The notes: a model not told the origin generated them from the sequence alone. Shown: positions 34,446-42,514, numbered from the stretch's first letter. The stretch: 43,238 bases of DNA from CAZEGV01 sp964511645 (GCA_964511645.1 CAZEGV010000014.1:1-43238), one strand, 5' to 3'. Made by a program: numbers and translations.

Positions 34446-34572
34446 CCCCCACTCGCCGAAAAGGCGAGCTCGTGGGAGTCGGGCTATCCACTATATCTTT
34501 TTTTATTTTTATGATTTTGTCGAAACACAAAAGTCATAAATACAAAAAAAGGATGCCGTTTCTATCCCTAAG
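34446..34572. repeat. intergenic hairpin element 2
   Basis: CTTCCCCCACTCGCC and a CTCGCC-GAAAA-GGCGAG hairpin, then GGGCTATCCACTATATC, a near-perfect T-rich/A-rich stem (34498-34550, loop CGAAAC) and GGATGCCGTTTCTATCCCTA. Same outer sequence as elements 1, 3 and 4. It lies right after prc and could also end its transcript. It abuts MITE-like copy C. Confidence 0.75.
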
Positions 34573-34581
34573 CCAAGCTTA

Positions 34582-34740
34582 ATACCAGTTTAACTATAAT
34601 ATGAGTCTAATTTAGATTGAATTGTTTTTTGCAATATCGAGGAAAAATGATTTAGCATAACTGGTTACGGTAAATTATTTTAACGAAGAGAGTGTAAAAA
34701 CAAACAGGATAAATGACTTATCTTATAGTTAAAATGGTAT
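34582..34740. mobile_element. MITE-like element, copy C (free-standing)
   Basis: Ends ATACCAGTTTAACTATAA and TTATAGTTAAAATGGTAT. Read as TACC...GGTA (34583-34739, 157 bp), a direct TAA flanks both sides. It is the reverse complement of copy A with two differences. Unlike copies A and B no IS remnant is nearby, which shows the element is independent of the IS. Together with hairpin element 2 it fills the 331-bp gap after prc. Confidence 0.8.
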
Positions 34741-34765
34741 AAGTAGTATGTTTTAACTTCATTTT

Positions 34766-35080
34766 ATGAGAGACATAGATGATTTTACTTATCAAGAAGA
34801 GCCTGTCAAAAGTTGTTTAGTAGCTCTTAAGTCTATCATTTGTAATTACAACCGTGATTTTTTGCCACAGTGGAAATACCGTTTATTTTGTTACTTATGG
34901 ATTGATAAGAAAACTCAATTCCCATACATAGCAATTGGAAAAGGCGTACAAATAGAACACCCAGACTTGATTCAAGGTAATAGAACTTTTGTAAAATTAT
35001 TAATGATTGATCCCGAAAAGGATATCCCGATTAAAAAAATTAATGAGATATTTGATTTGGCAATGAAATTATATTTATAA
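34766..35080 (+). CDS. DUF1801-type small protein
   Basis: 104 aa. The pattern CYLWIDKKTQFPYIAIGKG, IEHPDLIQGNRTFVKLLMID and KDIPIKKINEIFDLAMKL matches the short DUF1801 (YdhG-like) proteins common in Bacteroidota as I recall them. No signal peptide or membrane segment. The ATG lies only 25 bp from the MITE-like copy C, so that element may carry or have displaced its promoter. Function is unknown. Confidence 0.75.
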   Translation: MRDIDDFTYQEEPVKSCLVALKSIICNYNRDFLPQWKYRLFCYLWIDKKTQFPYIAIGKGVQIEHPDLIQGNRTFVKLLMIDPEKDIPIKKINEIFDLAMKLYL

Positions 35081-35081
35081 A

Positions 35082-35116
35082 AAAAGGTCTACATCATCAC
35101 TGATATAGACCTTTTC
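35082..35116. terminator. bidirectional terminator between the DUF1801 gene and dodecin
   Basis: AAAAGGTCTACATCA, loop TCAC, TGATATAGACCTTTT: a 15-bp stem with one mismatch and A/T runs at its ends, between convergent genes. Confidence 0.85.
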
Positions 35117-35136
35117 TCTTTTTAAAGAGGAGAGTT

Positions 35137-35337
35137 TTAAGAAATCTCAAAACTTACTTTTAGAGCAACGCGAAATTCTTTCACCTTGTTGTTCTTTACT
35201 GTTACAGATTGATCTTGAACATAAGCAGAACGGATATTTTTAACACTTTTCCCTGCTTTTGAGATTGCTCTAGACGTAGCGTCTTCCCAGCTTTTTGTTG
35301 AACTTGATAATACTTCGATAACTTTTACAATAGCCAT
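35137..35337 (-). CDS. dodecin family protein
   Basis: 66 aa; one helix between antiparallel strands, with SSSTKSWEDAT and VKEFRVALKVSFEIS, as in dodecins, which form dodecamers storing flavin. The Trp that stacks on flavin in characterised archaeal and Thermus dodecins appears missing (IRSAYVQDQ at that place; the only Trp is W17), so the ligand may differ. Monocistronic with terminators on both sides. Confidence 0.88.
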   Translation of the reverse strand: MAIVKVIEVLSSSTKSWEDATSRAISKAGKSVKNIRSAYVQDQSVTVKNNKVKEFRVALKVSFEIS

Positions 35338-35465
35338 AATTTGATTTGTTTTAATTAATATTCTTCAAAATAATAAATCTTATATGAAGAATCAAGTCCG
35401 AAGAAAACTTATCTGTAATGGCTTAGACAAAGTATACAGATTTAATTTGAAGAAAAATTACATAA

Positions 35466-35500
35466 AAAAACCGATTCCCTATTAAAGAGAATCGGTTTTT
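35466..35500 (-). terminator. intrinsic terminator of dnaK
   Basis: AAAAACCGATTC pairs with GAATCGGTTTTT around an 11-nt loop that allows further pairing; 33 bp after the dnaK stop, with a T run in the reverse reading. Confidence 0.8.
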
Positions 35501-35532
35501 ATACTTAAAATTCGATTTAAGGAATCAAGTTG

Positions 35533-37428
35533 TTATTTTACTTCTTCAAACTCTACATCCTCAGTAGCTGATGAACTATCATCAGCAGCACCTGCCTCTG
35601 GTCCAGCTTGCCCTGCATCACCACCTTGCTGAGCAGTAGCCATCTCTTGAGAAGCAGCTTGCCAAGCAGTGTTAAGACCTTCCATTGTCGTGTCAATAGC
35701 AGGTATATCTTTACTTTCGTATGCTTCTTTCAATTTAGCTAGTGCTTCTTCTATTGCGGATTTATTTCCTTCAGAAATTTTATCACCAAACTCTGTTAGT
35801 TGTTTTTCTGTAGAGAAGATAAGAGTATCAGCACCATTGATTTTTTCAGCAGTTTCTTTTGCTAATTTATCCGCATCTGCATTAGCCTCTGCTTCTTGTT
35901 TCATCTTTTCGATTTCTTCATCAGTAAGACCCGACGAAGCTTCAATACGGATATTTTGCTCTTTACCAGTTGCTTTGTCTTTAGCAGATACACTTAGGAT
36001 ACCATTAGCATCAATATCAAAAGTTACTTCGATTTGAGGCACTCCTCTTTGTGCTGGTGGTATGCTGTCTAAGTGAAATCTACCAATTGTTTTATTATCA
36101 TTAGACATTGGACGCTCTCCTTGCAAGATATGAATCTCAACTGACGGTTGATTATCTGCTGCAGTAGAGAATGTCTCTGCTTTTTTGGTAGGGATAGTTG
36201 TGTTAGACTCAATTAACTTAGTCATTACACCACCCATTGTTTCGATTCCTAGTGACAATGGCGTTACATCCAAAAGAAGTACATCTTTTACTTCTCCTGT
36301 AAGTACACCACCTTGTATTGCTGCTCCGATAGCTACTACTTCATCAGGATTTACTCCTTTAGAAGGTTTTTTACCAAAGAATTTCTCTACTTCTTCCACA
36401 ATTCTTGGAATACGAGTAGATCCACCTACTAAGATTACCTCATCAATTTCTGATTTAGATAAACCTGAATCTTTTAGTGCTTTAGCACATGGTTCCATCG
36501 AACGCTTAATTAAGCTATCAGCCAATTTCTCAAAATTAGCTCTCGTTAACGATTTTACTAAGTGTTTAGGCACACCATCTACAGGCATGATATATGGCAA
36601 ATTGATTTCCGCCGTAGTTGAACTAGAAAGCTCTATTTTAGCTTTTTCCGCAGCCTCTTTAAGACGTTGCAATGCCATAGGATCTTTTCTAAGGTCAAGA
36701 CCTTCATCTTTTTTAAACTCATCGGCTAACCAGTCAATAATTACTTGGTCAAAATCATCTCCACCAAGTCTAGTATCTCCATTAGTAGATTTTACTTCAA
36801 ATACTCCGTCTCCTAATTCTAAGATAGAAATATCAAAAGTACCACCACCTAAATCATATACTGCAATAACTTGATCTTTGTCTTTTTTGTCTAAGCCATA
36901 AGCTAGTGCAGCAGCAGTAGGCTCATTAATAATACGCTTCACTTCTAACCCAGCAATTTGACCTGCTTCTTTAGTAGCTTGACGTTCTGCATCATTAAAG
37001 TATGCAGGTACTGTAATAACAGCTTCTGTTACGTCATGCCCTAAATAATCCTCAGCAGTAGACTTCATTTTTTGAAGAATCATTGCTGAAATTTCTTGAG
37101 GAGAATATGTTCTGTCGTTGATTTTAACACGAGGAGTGTCATTTGAACCAGCTTCAACAGTATAAGATACCTTGTCTAAATCTCCTTTGATCTCAGAAAA
37201 TTTCTGCCCCATAAATCTTTTAATCGATTGTATGGTTTTAGTTGGGTTTGTGATTGCCTGACGCTTAGCAGGATCGCCTACTTTTCTCTCTCCGTTCTCT
37301 AAGAAAGCTACAATAGAAGGAGTTGTTCTTCTTCCTTCTGCGTTTTGAATTACTACAGGCTCATTACCTTCCATTACTGAAACGCAAGAGTTGGTAGTCC
37401 CCAAATCTATTCCTATTATTTTTCCCAT
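35533..37428 (-). CDS. dnaK: chaperone DnaK (Hsp70)
   Basis: 631 aa ATP-dependent chaperone. The nucleotide-binding domain carries IDLGTTNSCVSV (7-18), DLGGGTFDIS (192-201) and VILVGGSTRIPRI; the substrate domain and lid follow, with a Gly/Ala/Gln-rich tail ending EDVEFEEVK. Full length, no damage. Neither grpE nor dnaJ is adjacent, so it is transcribed alone. An inverted repeat in the leader (37465-37479) is the only visible candidate control site; no CIRCE repeat is present. Confidence 0.97.
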   Translation of the reverse strand: MGKIIGIDLGTTNSCVSVMEGNEPVVIQNAEGRRTTPSIVAFLENGERKVGDPAKRQAITNPTKTIQSIKRFMGQKFSEIKGDLDKVSYTVEAGSNDTPRVKINDRTYSPQEISAMILQKMKSTAEDYLGHDVTEAVITVPAYFNDAERQATKEAGQIAGLEVKRIINEPTAAALAYGLDKKDKDQVIAVYDLGGGTFDISILELGDGVFEVKSTNGDTRLGGDDFDQVIIDWLADEFKKDEGLDLRKDPMALQRLKEAAEKAKIELSSSTTAEINLPYIMPVDGVPKHLVKSLTRANFEKLADSLIKRSMEPCAKALKDSGLSKSEIDEVILVGGSTRIPRIVEEVEKFFGKKPSKGVNPDEVVAIGAAIQGGVLTGEVKDVLLLDVTPLSLGIETMGGVMTKLIESNTTIPTKKAETFSTAADNQPSVEIHILQGERPMSNDNKTIGRFHLDSIPPAQRGVPQIEVTFDIDANGILSVSAKDKATGKEQNIRIEASSGLTDEEIEKMKQEAEANADADKLAKETAEKINGADTLIFSTEKQLTEFGDKISEGNKSAIEEALAKLKEAYESKDIPAIDTTMEGLNTAWQAASQEMATAQQGGDAGQAGPEAGAADDSSSATEDVEFEEVK

Positions 37429-37464
37429 TTTATATATTAATTATATTTATATTCAGTTTTGATT

Positions 37465-37479
37465 CTATTGTAACAATAG
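37465..37479. promoter_or_regulatory. inverted repeat in the dnaK leader
   Basis: CTATTGT-A-ACAATAG, 7-bp arms around one base, 37 bp upstream of the dnaK ATG. It could be an operator or mRNA hairpin. The remaining ~150 bp to the next gene show no recognisable promoter. Confidence 0.35.
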
Positions 37480-37626
37480 ATATGCCAAATACCAAATGAG
37501 TCTATGTACTGACATTTTGTCCGTAAATATTAAATGATAGCTTTTAGATTATGACATTAATCGCTGATTATAGGTGCCATATTGAATATAAAGCACTAAC
37601 TTGGACTCCCATAAAAAAAATAGATT

Positions 37627-38028
37627 ATGATTATGAAAAAATATATTATTACCTGTGTCATGTTCAGTTTCTTACTTTCGTGTAAACCCCCAGAAATAAT
37701 TTCTGCTATATCCTCTCCTTCTCAAGGAGTGGTCAAGGGAACTAAAGACTATACCTTTAAACTGATATTAAAAGGAAATCATAAAGACATAAAAGAATGT
37801 ACCAAAGTATGGTACCATCAAGTATGCTATGAAGTGAAATCACAAAATTTTAGAATTCATAAAAGAAAAAAACAGCTTGCGTTAACTTGTCCAGCACCGC
37901 CTAGAGGTTTTAGATCTTCTAAATCACCTATAAAAACCACAAAAGAGGATGCAATTGTAGTAGAGTACAAAAACAAAAAAGATGAAGTGAAACACCTTGT
38001 TTTTGAAGATATGGAATTATCAAAATGA
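37627..38028 (+). CDS. putative lipoprotein, unknown function
   Basis: 133 aa. Signal MKKYIITCVMFSFLLSC has a plausible lipobox (FLLSC), then about 110 residues rich in Lys and strands, with two further Cys pairs (ECTKVWYHQVC). No family recognised. ATG at 37633 may be used instead of 37627. Its TGA overlaps the next gene's ATG (ATGA), so the two are coupled and probably work together in the envelope. Confidence 0.7.
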   Translation: MIMKKYIITCVMFSFLLSCKPPEIISAISSPSQGVVKGTKDYTFKLILKGNHKDIKECTKVWYHQVCYEVKSQNFRIHKRKKQLALTCPAPPRGFRSSKSPIKTTKEDAIVVEYKNKKDEVKHLVFEDMELSK

Positions 38029-38786
38029 GACTTAAGAAAGTCAGCTCAGGAGTACTCTTGTTTTTTTCTTTTCTAGCAATTGGGCAAGATAGTCTTGTCT
38101 TGTCCCAAATAGACTGTTCGCTAAAGCTAAAGCAAATAAAATCACACCTTAATAAGCAGTATGTTGTACTTTCTCAAGGTGACTCATTATATATACTTGA
38201 TTCGTTGTTTAGGATTAGTGGTCAATCTGGGATTAGTGTTGCCAAAGCTAACCTAGCTTCGGGTCAAGCTCTACAATATGTCGTACTTGACGATAGTCAA
38301 AATTTATTGTATTTAGATCAGTACTTGAATACAAATTATAGCATTCCATTCCCTGTTGAGCAATACAGCTTTATGCAAATTCTACCAAGTACACATAATA
38401 ATATATGGCTTTATGATGAAATTGCTCAACGCTTGGTACTGTACGATCCTTTTTACAAACAAGAGCTAAAAAGTGTGCCTCTTAACCATAATGAAGAATA
38501 CCATACTCTTACAGGGGATAATGGTCATGTTTTTCTTATTTCAGATAATGGGTTAACCCATTATGATGGGCAATATGTCAGCCAAGAGAAAGGAGTTTAC
38601 AAAACAGCTACTTTATATAAAGGCAAAGTGTATTATATTCAAAACAACAAAGTATTGATTCAATCAGGGGGAAAAAGAAAAGAGTTTAATTCATCTGTTT
38701 TTATTCAATACATTTACCCTTTGTCAAGCGAGAAAAGTTTACTTATAGATACTGAAGGACAATTATTTTTAGCAAGTTTTTTCTAA
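38025..38786 (+). CDS. exported beta-rich protein, unknown function
   Basis: 253 aa. Signal peptide MRLKKVSSGVLLFFSFLAIGQ; the mature part has repeated strand blocks (KQYVVLSQGDSLYILDS, QYVVLDDSQNLLYLDQ, NNIWLYDEIAQRLVLYDP, GHVFLISDNGLTHYDG, GKVYYIQNNKVLIQ) that look like blades of a small beta-propeller. No catalytic motif. Coupled to the preceding lipoprotein and overlapping the glycosyltransferase 3' end by 18 bp on the opposite strand. Confidence 0.7.
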   Translation: MRLKKVSSGVLLFFSFLAIGQDSLVLSQIDCSLKLKQIKSHLNKQYVVLSQGDSLYILDSLFRISGQSGISVAKANLASGQALQYVVLDDSQNLLYLDQYLNTNYSIPFPVEQYSFMQILPSTHNNIWLYDEIAQRLVLYDPFYKQELKSVPLNHNEEYHTLTGDNGHVFLISDNGLTHYDGQYVSQEKGVYKTATLYKGKVYYIQNNKVLIQSGGKRKEFNSSVFIQYIYPLSSEKSLLIDTEGQLFLASFF

Positions 38787-39947
38787 GCTCTCAATTAATT
38801 TTTTCACGTTTTCAGTTCTACTAAACTGTTGTTCAGCTAAAATTCGGGCATTGTCTTGTATAGATTTTAACTTTTGTTTATCAGTTGTATATGGTTTTAT
38901 TTTCTTAATAAAATTTTCAGGATTTTCAGGATTGGTATAAAATCCGCAATGAGCATTTTCTACAGTTGTTTTGAGCCACCCTTGAGTATTTACAATGCAA
39001 AGTTTTCCTGCTGCCAAAGCATCAAAAAATTTATTAGGGCTTCCTGCGCCTAACACTGGCACGTTTAAGTAAGAGACGTATACGGCATCAGTAATAGACA
39101 AAACTTCTTTGACTTTTTCTTTATCTCCAGGAGCTAATATAGTCGTGTTGTTGAGCCCTTGTTTTATTACAGATTGAGTGATAGCACCTAAATCGTTACC
39201 TTCTCCCATAATCAAAAACTGGATATTTAACTTCTGTTTTTGAGCCAAGTTAGCAACAGCCAACAAATAACCTAAATGATTTGCTTTACCCACAGCTCCG
39301 ATATATGCCACTGTGAATTTACTTTCGCAATTATATTTTCGAGCAATAAAAGGATGCTTGATGTCAGGTTCAAAAAACTCACAATCCGAAAAGTTAGGCA
39401 CTACCTCTACTGGCGTGCCATTTGCTTTATTACTGATGTATAGTTTCATATCAGGAGATAATGCAATTATTTTTTCGGCATTATCGTATGCATCTTGCTC
39501 TAGTTTGTATAAATAATTTTTGATAAATCCCCACTTGATAAGTCCTAGCTTGACCAAAGCTTCAGGCCATAAATCCCGAACCTCAAACACATACTTGAAG
39601 CCTAGTTTCTTGATTTTCAAAGCAATATGAGCAACAGTAAGCGGAGTAGAAGTAATATAATACAAATCTACCGCATTAATTTTGGTTGCACGCATATAAG
39701 CCGCACTCACAAAACGATAAAATGCCACTGTTCTACGTAAAAAACCATAATCATTTTTATAGCTCACAGGCAAATAATGGACTTTAATTCCATCTACGTG
39801 CTTAAACACATATCGACTGTAATTATGCGCCGTGATTATCTCTACCTCATGCCCAGCATCCACCAAACCCTTAGCAATATAATACGACCTAATCGCACCA
39901 CCTTGCTCTGGAGTTTTAAAATATTGATGAATGTATACGATTTTCAC
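38769..39947 (-). CDS. glycosyltransferase family 4 (WbuB-like)
   Basis: 393 aa GT-B glycosyltransferase. N-terminal acceptor domain KIVYIHQYFKTPEQGGAIRSYYIAKGL; C-terminal donor domain with TVAYIGAVGKANHL and the VSYLNVPVLGAGSPNKFFDALAAGK loop that binds the nucleotide sugar. Likely adds a sugar in surface polysaccharide or LPS synthesis; donor unknown. The GTG at 39947 gives the conserved start (MKIVYIHQYF); an ATG at 39974 is possible but falls at the edge of hairpin element 3. No sugar gene cluster surrounds it. Confidence 0.85.
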   Translation of the reverse strand: MKIVYIHQYFKTPEQGGAIRSYYIAKGLVDAGHEVEIITAHNYSRYVFKHVDGIKVHYLPVSYKNDYGFLRRTVAFYRFVSAAYMRATKINAVDLYYITSTPLTVAHIALKIKKLGFKYVFEVRDLWPEALVKLGLIKWGFIKNYLYKLEQDAYDNAEKIIALSPDMKLYISNKANGTPVEVVPNFSDCEFFEPDIKHPFIARKYNCESKFTVAYIGAVGKANHLGYLLAVANLAQKQKLNIQFLIMGEGNDLGAITQSVIKQGLNNTTILAPGDKEKVKEVLSITDAVYVSYLNVPVLGAGSPNKFFDALAAGKLCIVNTQGWLKTTVENAHCGFYTNPENPENFIKKIKPYTTDKQKLKSIQDNARILAEQQFSRTENVKKLIESLEKTC

Positions 39948-39969
39948 AAATAATATTTTTTTGTTTGGG

Positions 39970-40070
39970 GGCATCCCATTATTCGACCGAACGCCTCATA
40001 ATGGTCGGGCTATTCGCTGTATCTTCCCGATAAAAAATCGGGAAGGATGTCGCTGCTATCCCTATGCCAT
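39970..40070. repeat. intergenic hairpin element 3
   Basis: CATTAT/ATAATG hairpin, GGGCTATTCGCTGTATC, stem CTTCCCGAT-AAAAA-ATCGGGAAG (40023-40045), then GGATGTCGCTGCTATCCCTA. Same flanks as elements 1 and 2 but a short GC-rich stem. Confidence 0.75.
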
Positions 40071-40169
40071 AACCTTGTTTCACAAGGCTTTGCCAACAAA
40101 TATAATAGACTCAATACCTAGGAACAAACTGTGTAGCCGATAAAAAATATTTTTGGACATCTGTTGGGT

Positions 40170-40276
40170 GCAAAAGGGATCGAAACGGCATCCTTTTTTG
40201 AGTTTTTTGTGTCGTATTGAGTCGATCAAAATAAAACAAAAAACTCAAAAAAGATATAGTGTAGAGCCCGATTCCG
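40170..40276. repeat. intergenic hairpin element 4 (inverted)
   Basis: Reverse-oriented member: read on the reverse strand it runs GGGCTCTACACTATATC, a perfect 18-bp stem (40193-40210 with 40236-40253), GGATGCCGTTTCGATCCCTT. With element 3 it fills most of the 443-bp gap between the glycosyltransferase and rlmB; 40071-40169 shows no gene. Confidence 0.75.
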
Positions 40277-40378
40277 AGGTATTATGATACTTTGCTATTT
40301 GTAGCAATAACATCACCGAGGGAATTGCCCAAATTATACTTATTTTTAAATAAACTTCTTAATCCTCTTAGGTTTAAT

Positions 40379-40386
40379 TACTTTTG
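40379..40386 (+). promoter_or_regulatory. rlmB promoter, TACTTTTG 4 nt before the ATG
   Basis: TACTTTTG matches TAnnTTTG; the sequence TGGT separates it from the ATG at 40391, so transcription should start at or very near the start codon. Confidence 0.55.
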
Positions 40387-40390
40387 TGGT

Positions 40391-41140
40391 ATGGCTCAAG
40401 ATAAAAAATCATTTGTATTCGGAATTCATACAGTATTAGAAACTTTGCGGTCAGGCAAGGCAATCGAAAAAATATTTGTACTTAAAACTTTGCGTAATGA
40501 CTCTTCTAAAGAAATTGTTAAACTAGCACATGAGCGAGATATTCCGCTGTCATTTGTGCCTAATGAGAAGTTGAGCCGAATTACTCGTAAAATTCACCAA
40601 GGTGTAATTTGCTTTGTGAGCCCAATTCATTATGCCCCTATCGAAAATGTGGTAGCAGGAATTTTTGAGAAAGGAGAAAATCCTTTTATCGTAATACTGG
40701 ATGGTGTGACAGATGTCAGAAATTTTGGTGCAATTGCTCGTACTGCCGAATGTGCTGGTGCTCACGCTATTATTATTCCAAACAAAAATAGTGCTCAGGT
40801 AAATGAAGATGCAATGAAAACATCGGTGGGAGCATTTAATTTTTTACCCGTGTGTAGAGTAGATAGTCTTCGCTCTGCAATTGATTATCTACAACAAAGT
40901 GGCTTACAGGTTATTGCTTGTACGGAGAAAGCTAGTAATGGGGTCTATGATTTGGATTATACAATCCCTACTGCCATTGTGATGGGTTCTGAGGAAACGG
41001 GGATTTCTAATGAGGTAAGAAAAGTAGCTGATGATGAGGTAAAAATTCCAATTTTGGGTGAAATATCTTCGCTTAATGTATCTGTAGCTACTTCTATTGT
41101 GAGTTATGAAATTGTGCGACAACGCTCTCTTCAAGACTAA
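40391..41140 (+). CDS. rlmB: 23S rRNA 2'-O-methyltransferase, RlmB/SpoU family
   Basis: 249 aa SPOUT methyltransferase, probably modifying G2251 of 23S rRNA. The N-terminal L30e-like domain (FVFGIHTVLETLRSGKAIEK) binds RNA. The catalytic domain has motif 1 NFGAIARTAE (111-120), motif 2 GSEETGIS (199-206) and motif 3 IPILGEISSLNVSVA (219-233) of the trefoil knot. The ATG at 40391 is chosen because it opens the family N-terminus and sits behind a promoter box; the 33 codons upstream are unconserved. thiD starts directly after its stop, in the same frame. Confidence 0.92.
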   Translation: MAQDKKSFVFGIHTVLETLRSGKAIEKIFVLKTLRNDSSKEIVKLAHERDIPLSFVPNEKLSRITRKIHQGVICFVSPIHYAPIENVVAGIFEKGENPFIVILDGVTDVRNFGAIARTAECAGAHAIIIPNKNSAQVNEDAMKTSVGAFNFLPVCRVDSLRSAIDYLQQSGLQVIACTEKASNGVYDLDYTIPTAIVMGSEETGISNEVRKVADDEVKIPILGEISSLNVSVATSIVSYEIVRQRSLQD

Positions 41141-41887
41141 TTGGCCAGACGAAGACCATACTGTTTGTCTATTGCGGGGTTTGACCCGAGTGCTGGTGCT
41201 GGGATTCTTGCTGATATCAAAGCGATGGAGCAAAGTCAAGTTTATGGATTGGGAGTAATCACGGCTAATACAGTCCAGACTGATAATGTATTTGAGAAAC
41301 CTAATTGGATTCCTTTTACACAAATCACTGCCCAACTAGAGTTGTTGTTACAAACTTATCCTATCAATTATTGTAAAATTGGGTTGATAAAAAATTTGTC
41401 TCAGTTAGATAAAATTATTACTATTTTAAGGAAATATCGCCCCAAAATTAAAATTGTTTGGGACCCTATTTTATCGGCAAGTGCTGGTTTTGAGTTTCAC
41501 CCTAAGTTAGATGAAGATTTACTAATTGAGATTCTTGATCGGTGTTACTTAATTACACCAAATATTCCAGAGTTTAAGCGATTGTGTTTTGGTAAAGAGA
41601 ATCAACTGAATTATTATCGTGCCTTGTGTAATGTCTTGATTAAAGGTGGGCATAGCGATAGTGCTGTGAGTACAGATATTTTGTATCTGGATGCGGAAGA
41701 GTTTAGTTTTTCTGACCCAAAAGAAGAGCTGACTGAAAAACACGGAACAGGCTGTATTTTATCTAGCCTGATTACTGCTGAGCTGGCTAAGTACCACGAT
41801 ATTGTGAAAGCTTGTGAAAATGCTAAATCATATACCTTGTCTGTGATTAAAAGTAATGATACAGCATTGGGCTACCATTTTTTATGA
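41141..41887 (+). CDS. thiD: hydroxymethylpyrimidine (phosphate) kinase
   Basis: 248 aa; phosphorylates HMP and HMP-P for thiamine synthesis. Ribokinase fold: LSIAGFDPSAGAGILADIK near the N-terminus and KHGTGCILSS near 200-209 (anion hole, catalytic Cys). The only usable start is TTG 41141, touching the rlmB TAA and in the same frame; the conserved domain begins seven codons later and the next ATG lies within it. Translation probably depends on ribosomes finishing rlmB. The stop overlaps the thiE ATG. Confidence 0.9.
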   Translation: MARRRPYCLSIAGFDPSAGAGILADIKAMEQSQVYGLGVITANTVQTDNVFEKPNWIPFTQITAQLELLLQTYPINYCKIGLIKNLSQLDKIITILRKYRPKIKIVWDPILSASAGFEFHPKLDEDLLIEILDRCYLITPNIPEFKRLCFGKENQLNYYRALCNVLIKGGHSDSAVSTDILYLDAEEFSFSDPKEELTEKHGTGCILSSLITAELAKYHDIVKACENAKSYTLSVIKSNDTALGYHFL

Positions 41888-42501
41888 AAAACATTAGCCG
41901 ATTTCATCATATCACGCAAAGTGATTTAAGTGTTAGTCCTCTAGAGCAAATTGAGCAAGTATGCCAAGGAGGTGGGGACTGGTCACAGTTGAGACTTAAG
42001 GATATTAGTACAGAAAAATATATTAATTTTGCTAAAGAGGCTAAAAACATTACTCAATTTTATAATGCCAAATTGATTATCAATGACAATATAGAAGTAG
42101 CTAAAGCTGTGCAAGCGGATGGTGTACATCTCGGTAAAAAAGATGTAAGCACCAAAATAGCTAGAAACCTATTGGGGAGTGATATTATCATTGGGCGTAC
42201 TTGTAATACTTTGGAAGATGTACTTTTTTATCATCAAGAGGAAATTGATTATATAGGTTTGGGACCGTTTAAGTTTACAGATACTAAAAAAGTATTGAGT
42301 CCAGTTTTAGGGTTGGATGGTTATAAAGAGATTATATCAGCTCTTTCCCAAAACCATCTTCCAATTATAGCTATTGGAGGAATACAAATCACTGATATAC
42401 AGGGGTTAATAATTGTTGGCGTGTATGGCATTGCTTTAGCTAGCGAGATAAATAGAGCAAAGAATATTGCTGAGTGCGTAAACCGTCTACAAACACTTTA
42501 A
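41884..42501 (+). CDS. thiE: thiamine-phosphate synthase
   Basis: 205 aa TIM-barrel enzyme joining HMP-PP and thiazole phosphate. Motifs: WSQLRLKD (pyrimidine pocket), LIINDNIEVAKAVQADGVHLG, IGRTCNTLEDV, YIGLGPFKFTDTKK and IIAIGGI. Overlaps thiD by the ATGA junction. No thiC, thiG or thiS follows within the window and no TPP riboswitch precedes the operon, so this pair could serve salvage; the other genes may lie elsewhere. Confidence 0.92.
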   Translation: MKNISRFHHITQSDLSVSPLEQIEQVCQGGGDWSQLRLKDISTEKYINFAKEAKNITQFYNAKLIINDNIEVAKAVQADGVHLGKKDVSTKIARNLLGSDIIIGRTCNTLEDVLFYHQEEIDYIGLGPFKFTDTKKVLSPVLGLDGYKEIISALSQNHLPIIAIGGIQITDIQGLIIVGVYGIALASEINRAKNIAECVNRLQTL

Positions 42502-42514
42502 TTTCAATTTAGCA

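Noticed and set aside
35669..36037. 122-codon frame antisense to the dnaK C-terminal half
   Set aside because: Same reason: a shadow of dnaK codons.
36185..36874. 229-codon frame antisense to dnaK
   Set aside because: Lies entirely opposite the certain dnaK gene, Ser/Pro-rich composition mirrors dnaK codon use, and no family pattern is visible.
37429..37626. CIRCE element for dnaK
   Set aside because: No TTAGCACTC-N9-GAGTGCTAA or close variant; only the CTATTGT repeat is present.
41100..41200. Possible TPP riboswitch before thiD
   Set aside because: There is no untranslated space: thiD touches the rlmB stop, and none of the THI-box landmarks are seen.
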